Positions 1 through 8,240 of a stretch of DNA of 64,000 bases are shown here, piece by piece (position 1 is the first letter of the stretch; each line of letters begins with the position of its first letter). The notes below the pieces were generated by a model that ran no database searches, was not told the origin of the DNA, and worked only from the letters and a program-made list of their open reading frames with translations. The DNA is from G965197715 sp965247615 (GTDB taxonomy: Bacteria > Chloroflexota > Dehalococcoidia > Lucifugimonadales > UBA1127). The position numbers and the translations under genes were made by a program. The stretch spans positions 248,001-312,000 of the forward strand of contig OZ252022.1 in assembly GCA_965247615.1 (NCBI GenBank), given 5' to 3'.

Positions 1-1795
1 CCCGCGACGTGCGTGAGGCGTCCCCCCGAATGTCGTAGCACGTCAGCGAGAACACGCGGCCACGGTCCGTGAAGAACAGCAGTGAGTCGTGCGTGTCCGC
101 CACCAGCATGTGCGGGACCACGTCGTCCTCACGCGTGGTCATGCCGGACACGCCCTTGCCGCCCCGGTGCTGCAGCCGGTATGTCGCCACGGGCACGCGC
201 TTGATGTACCTGTTGCGGCTCAGCGTCAGCACCACGTCCTCGTGGCGTTCCAGCTCCGCCCGTTCCAGGCGCCGCGCCGCCTCTTCCCGGATCTCCGTCC
301 TGCGGGGGTTGCCGAAGTCCTTCCGGAGCTTTTGCAGCTCCCGCTTCACCTCCGCCAGCAGCCTCTGGGGGTCGGCAAGCAGCGCCTCCAGGTCCCGGAT
401 GACCGTCTGAAGCTCCTGGAACTCGTTCTCCAAGCGCAGCCGGTCCAGGGCCGTGAGCCGCCGGAGCTGCATGTCCAGGATCGCGTTGGCCTGGATCTCC
501 GTCAGGGTAAACCGCGCGATCAGGGCCCCGCGCGCCGCCTCGGCGTCGGCAGCCGCACGGATGATGCTGATGACCTCGTCCAGGTTGTCCACGGCAATGT
601 GCAGGCCTTCCAGGACGTGGGCCCGGTCCTGCGCCTTCTTCAGGTCGAACTGGGCCCGCCGCGTCACCACCTGCACCCGGAAGTCGATGAAGTGGTTCAG
701 GACTTGCTGCAGGTTCAGCACCCGCGGTTGGCCCTCCACCAGGGCCAGCATGTTCACGTTGAAGGCCGACTGCAACGGCGTGTGCTCATAGAGATTGCTG
801 AGCACGTAGCGGGGGTCCACGGAGCTCCGCACTTCCACCACCACCCGCAGCCCGTGCCGGTCCGACTCGTCCCGGACCTCCGTGATGCCCTCGATCCGCT
901 TGTCCCGGGCAAGCTGCGCTATCTTCTCCACCATGGAGGCCTTGTTGACCTGGTACGGGACCTCCGTGATGATGATCTGCTGCCGCCCGGACTTGCCCAG
1001 TGCCTCGATCTCCGCCTTGCCCCGGGTCAGAACGCGGCCATGCCCTGTCGTATACGCTTCCCGTATCTCGCGCCGGCCCACCCCGCCCATGATGATGCCG
1101 CCGGTGGGAAAGTCCGGACCGCGCACGTAGGAGAGGAGCTGGTCGTAGAGCTCCTCCTCCTGCTCCGGCGTCAGCCCCTCCTGCCGGTACAGGGGGTTGT
1201 CGATGAGGTAGACCAGGGCGTCGCACACCTCGCTCAGGTTGTGGGGCGGGATGGCCGTGGCCATGCCAACGGCAATCCCGGAAGCCCCGTTCACCAGGAG
1301 GTTGGGGACCAGGGCCGGCAGCACCGTGGGTTCCTGCAGGCTCTCGTCGAAGTTGGGCGCGAAGTCCACGGTATCCCGGTCCAGGTCCGCCAGCAGCAGC
1401 TGAGAGATGGGCGCCAGCCGGGCCTCCGTGTACCGCATGGCCGCCGGCGGGTCGTTGTCGATGGAGCCGAAGTTTCCCTGGCCGTCGACCAGGGGGTAGC
1501 GCATGCTGAACGCCTGCGCCATGCGCACCAGGGCCTCATACACGGATGAGTCGCCGTGGGGGTGGTACTTTCCGAGCACCTCACCCACGAGGCGAGCGCT
1601 CTTCTTGTGCCCCTGGTTGGCGCCCATTCCCAGCCCGTCCATGGCGTACAGGATGCGGCGCTGGACGGGCTTCAGACCGTCGCGGGCGTCCGGCAGCGCC
1701 CGCGACACGATCACGCTCATGGCGTAGTTGAGATAGGACGTGCGCAGCTCGTCGCGGATGGGGACCGGGATCGGCGGTCTCTGTCCAGTTACCAT
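1..1795 (-). CDS. gyrA: DNA gyrase subunit A (partial, 3' end outside window)
   Basis: GyrA is the DNA-cleaving subunit of gyrase, which introduces negative supercoils with GyrB. Translating from ATG 1795 gives about 598 codons before the window edge. They include the winged-helix QRDR segment GKYHPHGDSSVYEALVRMAQ and the catalytic tyrosine in AAMRYTEARL, then the tower, coiled-coil and the beginning of the C-terminal wrapping domain. In the QRDR the Ser equivalent to E. coli S83 is kept and the D87 position is Glu, which is a common natural variant, so no quinolone-resistance change is evident. A GGGAGGG ribosome site precedes the ATG. It lies 105 nt downstream of gyrB on the same strand, as in the usual gyrB-gyrA operon. 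Confidence 0.97.
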   Translation of the reverse strand, partial: MVTGQRPPIPVPIRDELRTSYLNYAMSVIVSRALPDARDGLKPVQRRILYAMDGLGMGANQGHKKSARLVGEVLGKYHPHGDSSVYEALVRMAQAFSMRYPLVDGQGNFGSIDNDPPAAMRYTEARLAPISQLLLADLDRDTVDFAPNFDESLQEPTVLPALVPNLLVNGASGIAVGMATAIPPHNLSEVCDALVYLIDNPLYRQEGLTPEQEEELYDQLLSYVRGPDFPTGGIIMGGVGRREIREAYTTGHGRVLTRGKAEIEALGKSGRQQIIITEVPYQVNKASMVEKIAQLARDKRIEGITEVRDESDRHGLRVVVEVRSSVDPRYVLSNLYEHTPLQSAFNVNMLALVEGQPRVLNLQQVLNHFIDFRVQVVTRRAQFDLKKAQDRAHVLEGLHIAVDNLDEVISIIRAAADAEAARGALIARFTLTEIQANAILDMQLRRLTALDRLRLENEFQELQTVIRDLEALLADPQRLLAEVKRELQKLRKDFGNPRRTEIREEAARRLERAELERHEDVVLTLSRNRYIKRVPVATYRLQHRGGKGVSGMTTREDDVVPHMLVADTHDSLLFFTDRGRVFSLTCYDIRGDASRTSR

Positions 1796-1900
1796 TGAAG
1801 AACCCTCCCGTTGCTTGTTGGGTTCACAAGTCGTCTCTGGTCTCGCACAGACCCCGGCCTACTGTCGCGGGAAGGGGCCGACGGAGCAGGGACGCGCCGA

Positions 1901-3925
1901 CTACACGTCCAGGTTCTGGACGGTCTTGGCGTACTCGAAGATGAACTTCTTGCGGGGCTCCACGTTGGCGCCCATCAGGTGGTCGAAGTCGTCCGACGCC
2001 AGCTGAGCGTCCTCCATGGTCACCTGAAGCAGCGTCCGCGTCTGGGGGTCCAGCGTCGTCTCCCACAGCAGGTCCGGGTTCATCTCTCCCAGACCCTTAT
2101 AGCGCTGTATGCTGACCCCGCGCTTGCCTTCCATCTTCTTCATGGCCGCGTGCTGCTGGGCCTCCGTGTACTGGAAGGTGACCTGGCGGCCCTGCTGCAC
2201 CCGGTACAGCGGCGGCTGAGCGATGTACAGGTGGCCCTCGTCAATCAGCGGCTGCATGTTGTGGAAGAAGAAGTTCAGCAGCAGCGTCCGGATGTGGGAG
2301 CCGTCCACGTCCGCGTCCGTCATGATGATGATCTTGCTGTAGCGCAGCTTAGCCAGGTCGAAGTCCTCGCCAAAGCTGGCGCCGATGGCGCTGATGAGGA
2401 TGCGTATCTCTTCGTGGGCCAGGAGCTTCTCTAGGCGCGCCTTCTCCGCCATCATGAAGCTGTTGCCGTTCCCGTTGCTCTCCCCGTTGCCGTTGTGCCC
2501 GTTGGCGCCGTTCATGACCACCTTCCGGCGGCCGCTGGGGAACAGCACCTTCTCCACGTTGAGGATCTTGCCCTTCAGGGGCAGGATCGCCTGGAAGTGG
2601 CGGTCCCGGCCCATCTTTGCCGACCCGCCCGCGGACTCCCCCTCCACGATGAACAGCTCGCAGTTCTCCGGGTTCCGCTCGGAGCAGTCCGCCAGCTTCC
2701 CCGGGAGGCCGGAGCCGTCCAGCGCGTTCTTGCGGATCACCAGGTCCCGGGCCTTGCGCGCCGCCTCCCGTGCACGCTGCGACAGCACGCAGCGTTCCAG
2801 CATGCGGCGGGCCTCGTTCGGGTGGTCCTCCAGGTAGATCGTCAGGAGCTCCGCCACCACCGACTCCACCACCGGCTTGATGTCTGCGTTGCCCAGCTTC
2901 GCCTTCGTCTGACCCTCAAACTGGGGGTCCACGATCTTCACCGAGACCACCGAGGTCAGCCCCTCGCGAACGTCCTCACCGGCCAGGTTGCCCTGGTCGT
3001 CCTTGATGAGCTTCTGCTTGCGCCCATAGTCGTTGATGGCGCGGGTCAGAGCGGCGCGGAACCCCGTTACGTGCGTGCCGCCCTCTATGGTGCTGATGCA
3101 GTTGGCGAAGGGATGGCACGCCTCCGTCACGCTGGTCGTGTACTGGAGGGCCACGTCCACCTGGGTGCTCTGTATCGACTTCTGGATGTGGATCGTGGGG
3201 TGCAGCGTCTCCCGCTCGTGGTTCAGGTCCTCCACCATGCTGACGATGCCGCCCTCGTACCGGTAGGACACGCTCCGGCCGCTGGCCTCCTCCATCAGCT
3301 CGATGTTGAGGCCGGGGTTCAGATAGGCCATCTCCTGGAACCGCTTGGCCAGGACGTCGAAGTCGTACTCAAGGGCGTCGAAGATCTCCGCGTCCGGCAG
3401 GAAGCCGACCAGCGTGCCGCGCTCCTCGGTGCCGCCCACAGCCTCTATCGGGCCCTGCGCGCGACCCCGCTTGAAGTCCAGGCGGTGCCGCTGACCGTCC
3501 CGGCGGCTCTCCGACCACAGCCACTCCGATAGGAAGTTGACCACGGACGCCCCAACGCCGTGCAGCCCGCCCGACACCTTGTAGCTGCCCTCCGTGAACT
3601 TGGCACCGGCGTGCAGGGTTGTCAGCACCGTTTCCAGCGCCGATAGGCCCGTCGCCCGGTGCGTCTCCACCGGGATGCCCCGGCCGTTGTCGACCACGAC
3701 CACCGAGCTGTCCGGGTGAATGGTCACCTGGACCGCCGTGCAGAAGCCGGCCATGGCCTCATCCACGGCGTTGTCTACGATCTCGTAGATCAGGTGGTGG
3801 AGCCCCCGCTGGTCCGTGCTGCCGATGTACATGCCCGGGCGGCGGCGCACGGCGTCACGGCCCTCCAGCACCTGGATGTCTTCTGCGGTATATCGTTCTG
3901 GCATAACCTGTACGCGCGCTTCCAT
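1901..3925 (-). CDS. gyrB: DNA gyrase subunit B
   Basis: GyrB is the ATPase and TOPRIM subunit of DNA gyrase. The 674-aa protein shows the GHKL ATPase motifs (EIVDNAVDEA, GRGIPV, SGGLHGVGASVVN), the TOPRIM signature EGESAGGSAKMGRDR, the metal-binding TDADVDGSHI and the C-terminal QRYKGLGEMNP. It is slightly longer than a typical GyrB of about 640 aa, partly because of an Asn/Gly-rich low-complexity insert at about residues 470-487, just after the first TOPRIM strands. The ATG at 3925 has an AAGGGGG ribosome site 8 nt upstream. A second ATG at 3904 would give the more usual N-terminus (MPERYTAEDIQ). gyrA follows on the same strand. Confidence 0.97.
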   Translation of the reverse strand: MEARVQVMPERYTAEDIQVLEGRDAVRRRPGMYIGSTDQRGLHHLIYEIVDNAVDEAMAGFCTAVQVTIHPDSSVVVVDNGRGIPVETHRATGLSALETVLTTLHAGAKFTEGSYKVSGGLHGVGASVVNFLSEWLWSESRRDGQRHRLDFKRGRAQGPIEAVGGTEERGTLVGFLPDAEIFDALEYDFDVLAKRFQEMAYLNPGLNIELMEEASGRSVSYRYEGGIVSMVEDLNHERETLHPTIHIQKSIQSTQVDVALQYTTSVTEACHPFANCISTIEGGTHVTGFRAALTRAINDYGRKQKLIKDDQGNLAGEDVREGLTSVVSVKIVDPQFEGQTKAKLGNADIKPVVESVVAELLTIYLEDHPNEARRMLERCVLSQRAREAARKARDLVIRKNALDGSGLPGKLADCSERNPENCELFIVEGESAGGSAKMGRDRHFQAILPLKGKILNVEKVLFPSGRRKVVMNGANGHNGNGESNGNGNSFMMAEKARLEKLLAHEEIRILISAIGASFGEDFDLAKLRYSKIIIMTDADVDGSHIRTLLLNFFFHNMQPLIDEGHLYIAQPPLYRVQQGRQVTFQYTEAQQHAAMKKMEGKRGVSIQRYKGLGEMNPDLLWETTLDPQTRTLLQVTMEDAQLASDDFDHLMGANVEPRKKFIFEYAKTVQNLDV

Positions 3926-4371
3926 AGTCTGAACCCCCTTATCGAGGGGCCTGCTGGTGCAGGCTCCATGTGTTGAGCCGCCTCGATGCTACGAGGGGCT
4001 ATTCGGGTAGGACTCACCCACGGGACTCCCGGTCGCGCGGACGGCGCAGCTCCTCCAAGGCGCTGCCTGTGATTCCAGGAGCTCTCAGGGATGCGGGGAA
4101 TGCGCCTGCGGACAAAGCTGGGCCGAGGACGTGTGAACCGCCGGCCAACGAAGAGCTGGTGGGACTCCCCATCATTGCCGCCTACAGAGTCTATCGATCG
4201 GGCAGCGCCCGAACCTGCGAGCCAGGATGTGCAAGCACCCCGGAACAGTCTCGCTACGCCCTCAATTCTACCATATTATGGAAGCTAGAGGAAGGGGCGG
4301 CTACTGCGCCGCCCCTTCTGAAACCCACCCCGTTGTGCTAAGCTGATTTCACCCCAGATTTGGACAATGCT
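3926..4371. other. Intergenic region upstream of gyrB
   Basis: This 446-bp stretch lies between divergent gyrB and the peptidase C26 gene. Apart from the hairpin at 4291-4318 I see no convincing gene. A 123-codon open frame on the plus strand (3970-4341) has no ribosome site and no recognisable motif. The gyrB promoter must lie here, but no clear -35/-10 pair stands out. Confidence 0.5.
4291..4318. terminator. Perfect 10-bp hairpin, possible terminator
   Basis: GAAGGGGCGG at 4291-4300 and CCGCCCCTTC at 4309-4318 form a perfect stem around an 8-nt loop. No T-run follows on either strand, so it may be a Rho-assisted or merely structural element rather than a classical terminator. It sits about 50 nt before the next gene. 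Confidence 0.4.
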
Positions 4372-5076
4372 ATGCCTGTGATTGGAGTCACCGCGTCAAC
4401 GGAGAAGGAGGCTAGGAGCTACCTGGAGGCCCTCGCCCCGTGGGGCGCCCCGCACCTCCTGCTCCTCCCAGGCTCCGCTCCCCCGCTCGACGAGACCCTC
4501 GACCGAATCGACGGCCTCCTTCTGACCGGCGGCGCCGACGTCGACCCAGCCCGCTACGGCGCCCAGCCCGACCCCGACGCAGGACTCGGGCTCGACAAGG
4601 CCCGAGACGACATGGAGCTGCCTCTCCTGGAAGCGGCCATGGCCCGTGACATGCCCGTCCTCGGCATCTGCCGGGGCATGCAGGCCCTGAACGTCGTCGC
4701 CGGGGGCAGGCTCATCCAAGACCTCCCCAACCACAGGGTCCTCGGAAAGCACGGCAGAGACGCCGTCGCCTACCACCACATCTGGATCTCTCTGGGCAGC
4801 AAGCTCGCAGTCGCCCTGGGCTCCGGCGGCAAGGTCCGCGTCAACAGCATCCACCACCAGGGCCTGCGCGAGGCCCAGAAGTCCCACAACCTCCTCGCGT
4901 CCGCCTACTCCCTGGACGACGGCCTCATCGAGGCCCTTGAGAGCCCGTACCACCGCTGGGTCCTGGCCCTGCAGTGCCACCCGGAGTTTCAGGAGCAGGT
5001 GCCCAGGCACTTCCAGGGCCTCTTCAAACGCCTCGTCCAAGAGGCGGGCGCTCGAGTCCACCAGCACTCCGCCTGA
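4372..5076 (+). CDS. Gamma-glutamyl-gamma-aminobutyrate hydrolase family protein (peptidase C26)
   Basis: This is a class I glutamine-amidotransferase-like hydrolase of the PuuD/peptidase C26 type, which cleaves gamma-glutamyl amides such as gamma-glutamyl-GABA. The 234-aa protein has the nucleophile elbow GICRGMQ (Cys100) and the C-terminal catalytic His203 and Glu205 in QCHPEF, plus LLTGGADVDPARYG near the N-terminus, typical of the family. I chose ATG 4372 (MPVIGVTAS), which matches the usual N-terminus; an in-frame TTG lies 12 nt upstream at 4360. It stands alone between gyrB and hpf, so the physiological substrate cannot be read from context. Confidence 0.85.
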   Translation: MPVIGVTASTEKEARSYLEALAPWGAPHLLLLPGSAPPLDETLDRIDGLLLTGGADVDPARYGAQPDPDAGLGLDKARDDMELPLLEAAMARDMPVLGICRGMQALNVVAGGRLIQDLPNHRVLGKHGRDAVAYHHIWISLGSKLAVALGSGGKVRVNSIHHQGLREAQKSHNLLASAYSLDDGLIEALESPYHRWVLALQCHPEFQEQVPRHFQGLFKRLVQEAGARVHQHSA

Positions 5077-5123
5077 AGCCCCGCCCCCCGCACGCGGCGC
5101 ATCGTCTACCGCTGCCGCCCTGC

Positions 5124-5699
5124 CTATGCTTCCTCGGGCTCAATCAGCCCAAACTCGCCGTCCCACCGCTGGTACACGACGTTCAGCGCCCCGGTCGTAC
5201 GGTTGCGGAACAGAAAGAACGTATGCCCCAACGACTCCATCTCGTTGGCCGCCTCCTCCACGTCCATTGGCTCGATGTTGAACCGCTTCTGGCGCACCAG
5301 GCGGCGGCCCGAGGCAAACTCCACCTCCGGCTCCCGCAGCACCGCCGGCGACTCCATGTCCCGCACGCTCAAAGGCTGCCCCGTCTTGCGGTTGACCTGG
5401 CTGGCGTATACCTTTCCTTTGAAGTGACTCACCCGGCGGTCCAGGATGTCCGCCACCATATCCACCGTCGCCTGGATGTTGGGCCCTCGCTCCTCCGCCC
5501 GCAGCATCTTCCCTTTGCAGTTCAGCGTCACCTCAATGACGATGCTGTCCATCCGAGACCGCGTCGGCTCCCGCCGCACCACGACGTGGCTGCTCATCGG
5601 CAGGCGCGCCTTGCCTTCGAGCCGCTGGAGCTTCTTCTCGATGTACTCCAGAGTCTCCTCGGAAAGCTCGATGTTGCGTCCCTGCACCTGCGTGTCCAT
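5124..5699 (-). CDS. hpf: Ribosome hibernation promoting factor, long form
   Basis: Long-form HPF binds the 30S subunit and joins two ribosomes into inactive 100S dimers in stationary phase. The 191-aa protein has an N-terminal S30AE domain (ISPF-type start NIELSEETLEYIEKKLQRLE, roughly residues 5-100) and the C-terminal dimerisation domain (roughly 130-185, FNIEPMDVEEAANEMESLGH, FLFRNRTTGALNVVYQR). The open frame extends upstream to 5798, but ATG 5699 has a strong GGGAGG site and gives the family N-terminus, so I use it. It is convergent with the C26 gene. The upstream region contains the NYN stub and the comF terminator. Confidence 0.93.
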   Translation of the reverse strand: MDTQVQGRNIELSEETLEYIEKKLQRLEGKARLPMSSHVVVRREPTRSRMDSIVIEVTLNCKGKMLRAEERGPNIQATVDMVADILDRRVSHFKGKVYASQVNRKTGQPLSVRDMESPAVLREPEVEFASGRRLVRQKRFNIEPMDVEEAANEMESLGHTFFLFRNRTTGALNVVYQRWDGEFGLIEPEEA

Positions 5700-5821
5700 C
5701 GTTCCGACCTCCCTGTGGGGACTGTGCCCACATTCTAGGCGTCGTCGACGCACGAGAACAAGGGCGCCCGCTGCTGCGTGGCGCGGTACCCTCACCATTC
5801 GGGGAAGAGGGCCTCACCGAG

Positions 5822-5908
5822 CTAGCGTAGGTCCAGCCATTTGAACGGTGTGCCTCGGACGGCGCGGTAGTAGAGGTTGAAGCCATCGACGTAGAGGTTG
5901 GTGATCAA
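5822..5908 (-). pseudogene. N-terminal stub of a NYN-domain protein
   Basis: A 28-codon frame begins at TTG 5908 and ends in TAG. It encodes NLYVDGFNLYYRAVRGTPF followed by KWLDLR, which looks like the conserved start of NYN-domain (PIN-like RNase, LabA/DUF88) proteins, where the first Asp of DGFN is a metal ligand. The frame stops straight after this, so the catalytic domain is absent. It lies between the comF terminator and hpf, reading in the same direction. I infer a deletion remnant; no sequence search was possible. Confidence 0.5.
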
Positions 5909-5930
5909 TCACTACTCTCATACAAAGACA

Positions 5931-5954
5931 GAGACCGCCCAAAAGGGCGGTCTC
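5931..5954. terminator. Intrinsic-type terminator downstream of comF
   Basis: GAGACCGCCC (5931-5940) and GGGCGGTCTC (5945-5954) pair perfectly over 10 bp around an AAAA loop. On the minus strand the stem is followed by TGTCTTTGT, a weak U-rich tract, fitting termination of the transcript that contains comF, which ends at 6016. Confidence 0.7.
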
Positions 5955-6015
5955 GACCCTACCGTCGAATCGATAGGGGGGGCAGCCACTATTCTACTAC
6001 AGACACGCGCAGGCC

Positions 6016-6645
6016 TCACACCTCGTGGGCGAAGGCCGCGCCCCACACGCTGGCGGCCCCCGCGGCCCCAAGCGCCGCGCCGCACGCCTCCAGCGTCGCC
6101 CCCGTGGTCGTCACGTCGTCCAGCACCAGCACATCGAGGCCCTCAAAGCTGCCCTGAGCCTCGAACGCTCCCGCCACGTTGGCCTGACGCTCATCCCTGC
6201 TGGCCGCGCGCGCCTGGGGCGACCCGTGGGAGATGCGCCGCAGACCGCCGGCCCGCACCTCCACCCCAAGACACCGCCCAACCTCACGCGCCAGGAGCTC
6301 GGCCTGGTTGTAGCCCCGCTCCCGATGCCGCTTGCGGTGCAGCGGCACCGGGACCAGCACGTCGGCGGCGACACCGCTCTCCTCCAGGTAGCCGCCCAGC
6401 AGCTTCCCCATCTCCGGGGCCGCCGCCCGCAGATGGCTGTACTTGAGCCGGTGTACCGCCTCCCGCGCGACGCCCTCCATGGCAAACGGCGCCACGATGC
6501 CCTCCAGCGCCTTCGTCCGGCCGCTCGCCGGGGCCGTCAGCCGCACCGCTCCGGCAAGGCACGCCGGACAGAGGTAGGGGCCCTCTCGCCCGCAGCCGAC
6601 GCACCGCGGCGGATACAGCAGGTCCAGCAGCCGCGTCAGCACCAC
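6016..6645 (-). CDS. comF: ComF family phosphoribosyltransferase-like protein
   Basis: ComF-type proteins combine an N-terminal zinc finger with a type I phosphoribosyltransferase fold and are needed for DNA uptake in naturally competent bacteria. The 209-aa product starts LTRLLDLLYPPRCVGCG, has a C-x2-C-x8-C-x2-C finger at the N-terminus, the central LVPVPLHRKRHRERGYNQAE and the PRPP-binding loop VLVLDDVTTTGATLEACG. The open frame runs up to 7425 inside the upstream gene, but homology begins only at GTG 6645 or 6642. The start lies 23 nt after the upstream stop, so the two genes form an operon. No other competence gene is visible here. Confidence 0.85.
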   Translation of the reverse strand: MVLTRLLDLLYPPRCVGCGREGPYLCPACLAGAVRLTAPASGRTKALEGIVAPFAMEGVAREAVHRLKYSHLRAAAPEMGKLLGGYLEESGVAADVLVPVPLHRKRHRERGYNQAELLAREVGRCLGVEVRAGGLRRISHGSPQARAASRDERQANVAGAFEAQGSFEGLDVLVLDDVTTTGATLEACGAALGAAGAASVWGAAFAHEV

Positions 6646-6668
6646 GCCGCCGACACGGCGGGTCGGCG

Positions 6669-7652
6669 TCACAACGTCGTACTCGCCCCGGCGGCGAACA
6701 GGTGCCCGTCGACGTCCTCTTCCTCCTCGTCGAGGTCCGCTTCCACGAGATCCTCCAACGTTGGACTGTCGCGCCGAGGCAGCGCGACCTCGTCCGCGTC
6801 CAGCAACGCGTCGATCACGTTGACCGTGAACCACGATGCGCCTGCACCCATCCGGAACACCTCCGGCTTCGCCCTCGCCGTGTCCCGCATGATGCCGACT
6901 CCGTCCGCGTACGGGTCGAAGGATACGATCTTCTCCAACCGCACCCTGAAGCTCTTCTGCGATCCCCTGAAGTAGAGGTGCTTCGTCGTAATGCCCAGCA
7001 TTCCCGTGTCCGTCCGCTCCATGGACGAAGACTCGACCGACCTGCCGCGGAAGGTGCTCGGCCGCACGTACACGCCCTTGGCAACCCGGAAGCCCACCCC
7101 CATCGAGCTGCCGCGGAACTCCCGGCGCGTGACCTGCTCCATGTACCCCACGCCGTCCATCACCCACACCAGCTCCTCGCTCTTCATCAGGTTGAACGGC
7201 AGCCGGCCAAACACCGCCCTCGCCTGCTCGCGGTCGTACCGCGGCAGGACCCGCTTCTCGACAATGGCGTTGAGCAGCGTCATCATCCGAAACATCTCGA
7301 AGTGGCCCCCCGCGTCCAGATCCGCCTCGCCGAGCCCAAACTGCACCCGGTACCGGTCCAGCCCCCGCTTCTCCCCGCTCGAGAGTGCGTGGTCCTCCAT
7401 CGACGCCTCGAGCGCCCCGCACCATCCCTGCACGAGGACGCTCCGAAGCTGGCTGTCCGGCATGTCAATCCTGGCCGAGGCCGCCGTCTCGCGGACCTTG
7501 TCCGGCAACCAACCCAGCACCGGGCTGTGGAGGGCCGCACCGACGCACATCTTTATGATGGCGTCCATGCCCCCATCGTGGCGGTCCTTGCACTCCTCGT
7601 GGTGCTTGCGCATGAAGCCTGCCGGCTCGCCGCAGTACTGGCAGTCCCCCAT
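6669..7652 (-). CDS. Hypothetical zinc-finger protein with C-terminal PH/GRAM-like region
   Basis: I do not recognise this 327-aa protein as a named family. It opens with a compact metal site, C4-x2-C7 followed by H17/H18 and C21 (CQYCGEPAGFMRKHHEEC). The middle (about 60-180) is rich in charged helices. Residues of about 205-285 (TTKHLYFRGSQKSFRVRLEK and the following strands) read like a small beta domain of the PH/GRAM or short-SHOCT type, where proteins test for membrane or surface binding. The tail is strongly acidic. ATG 7652 has a GGAGAG ribosome site. The gene precedes comF by 23 nt, so the two are probably cotranscribed. Function unknown. Confidence 0.7.
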   Translation of the reverse strand: MGDCQYCGEPAGFMRKHHEECKDRHDGGMDAIIKMCVGAALHSPVLGWLPDKVRETAASARIDMPDSQLRSVLVQGWCGALEASMEDHALSSGEKRGLDRYRVQFGLGEADLDAGGHFEMFRMMTLLNAIVEKRVLPRYDREQARAVFGRLPFNLMKSEELVWVMDGVGYMEQVTRREFRGSSMGVGFRVAKGVYVRPSTFRGRSVESSSMERTDTGMLGITTKHLYFRGSQKSFRVRLEKIVSFDPYADGVGIMRDTARAKPEVFRMGAGASWFTVNVIDALLDADEVALPRRDSPTLEDLVEADLDEEEEDVDGHLFAAGASTTL

Positions 7653-7777
7653 CGTCTCTCCTTCCCGACCAGGATGTTCGACCCCCTCCCCGCTCCTCCT
7701 GCGCAACCAGACCACACCCGCTAAGGGTTCAGCCCCGGCATCCCCCCACCGCGCCTCACAGGGCCGTACTCGCGCCG

Positions 7778-7862
7778 GGAGACCTTATGCGTAACTCCCC
7801 GTGGAGGGCGAGGTCGTGAAAGTGAAGCAGCTCCCGCCAACCTGGGGCCCCGCCCCTGGATT
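7778..7862 (-). repeat. 85-bp dispersed repeat, copy 1 (inverted relative to copy 2)
   Basis: The reverse complement of this segment matches 10852-10935 almost base for base, including GGCGGGAGCTGCTTCAC and CCCTCCACGGGGAGTTACGC, with a few substitutions and one or two indels. The two copies face each other across 3 kb. It is non-coding and may be a MITE-like or REP-like element. Confidence 0.75.
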
Positions 7863-7956
7863 CCCGCTTTCGCGGGAATGACGGTGGGGGAGGTGCGGCA
7901 ATGACGGTTATGCAAAGGTCTCCTTTCGCGGGAATGACGGTTGTGCAAGGGTCTCC
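7860..7956. repeat. Palindrome ATTCCCGC-TTTC-GCGGGAAT and adjacent near-direct repeat
   Basis: ATTCCCGC at 7860-7867 pairs with GCGGGAAT at 7872-7879. This resembles widely scattered bacterial palindromes of the dRS3/REP kind. It is followed by two copies (7900-7923, 7933-7956) of a 24-mer beginning AATGACGGTT and ending GGTCTCC, separated by another half-palindrome TTTCGCGGG. Two copies only, so it is not a CRISPR. Confidence 0.7.
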
Positions 7957-8104
7957 GTCGGCGGCATGGCGCCAGTTTCCTATCTCTCCAGCGCTCTGGC
8001 AAGAGAGACTGCTGTGACCCCCTCTGACCGTCGATCACAACACCCCATGGCCATGGACGCGGCTGTGCCAACTCCAGCAGCACACGCCCTGGGCGCAAGT
8101 CTGG

Positions 8105-8110
8105 TACAAT
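8105..8110 (+). promoter_or_regulatory. -10 box TACAAT for the DEAD-box helicase
   Basis: TACAAT lies 130 nt before the helicase start, giving a long leader typical of cold-regulated RNA helicase genes. No good -35 hexamer is present 17 nt upstream. Confidence 0.35.
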
Positions 8111-8240
8111 GCTGATAGGCCTAACGCTACACGCCAAGAGTTTCACACAGCAACGGACCATCAGACCCGGCCACCTCGTCTTTTTCGCCCCGCGCTGAAT
8201 CACCCGTGTCACCTCTTTGGGCCAAGGAGTCTGTTTCCGT

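Larger units (their letters stand above)
7653..8240. other. 588-bp intergenic region with dispersed repeats
   Basis: This divergent region holds the 85-bp repeat copy at 7778-7862, the palindrome at 7860-7879, a 24-bp near-direct repeat (7900-7923 and 7933-7956) and a -10-like box at 8105-8110. The long minus-strand open frame across it contains the junk peptide PAKAGIQ, which is what the palindromic repeat yields when translated; it is not a gene. Confidence 0.6.

Noticed and set aside
89..1549. Long plus-strand open frame of 486 codons
   Set aside because: It is antisense to gyrA; the minus strand encodes an unmistakable GyrA. High GC leaves long shadow frames. The same applies to 2495-3532, 12303-13154, 20208-22088 and 45153-46655.
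1501..1560. Possible quinolone-resistance change in GyrA
   Set aside because: Ser is kept at the position of E. coli S83 and Glu at the D87 site is a normal variant in other bacteria.
3970..4341. 123-codon plus-strand frame
   Set aside because: No ribosome site, no motif and it crosses the hairpin at 4291.
7900..7956. Possible CRISPR array
   Set aside because: Only two imperfect 24-bp copies 9 bp apart; no spacers and no cas genes in the window.
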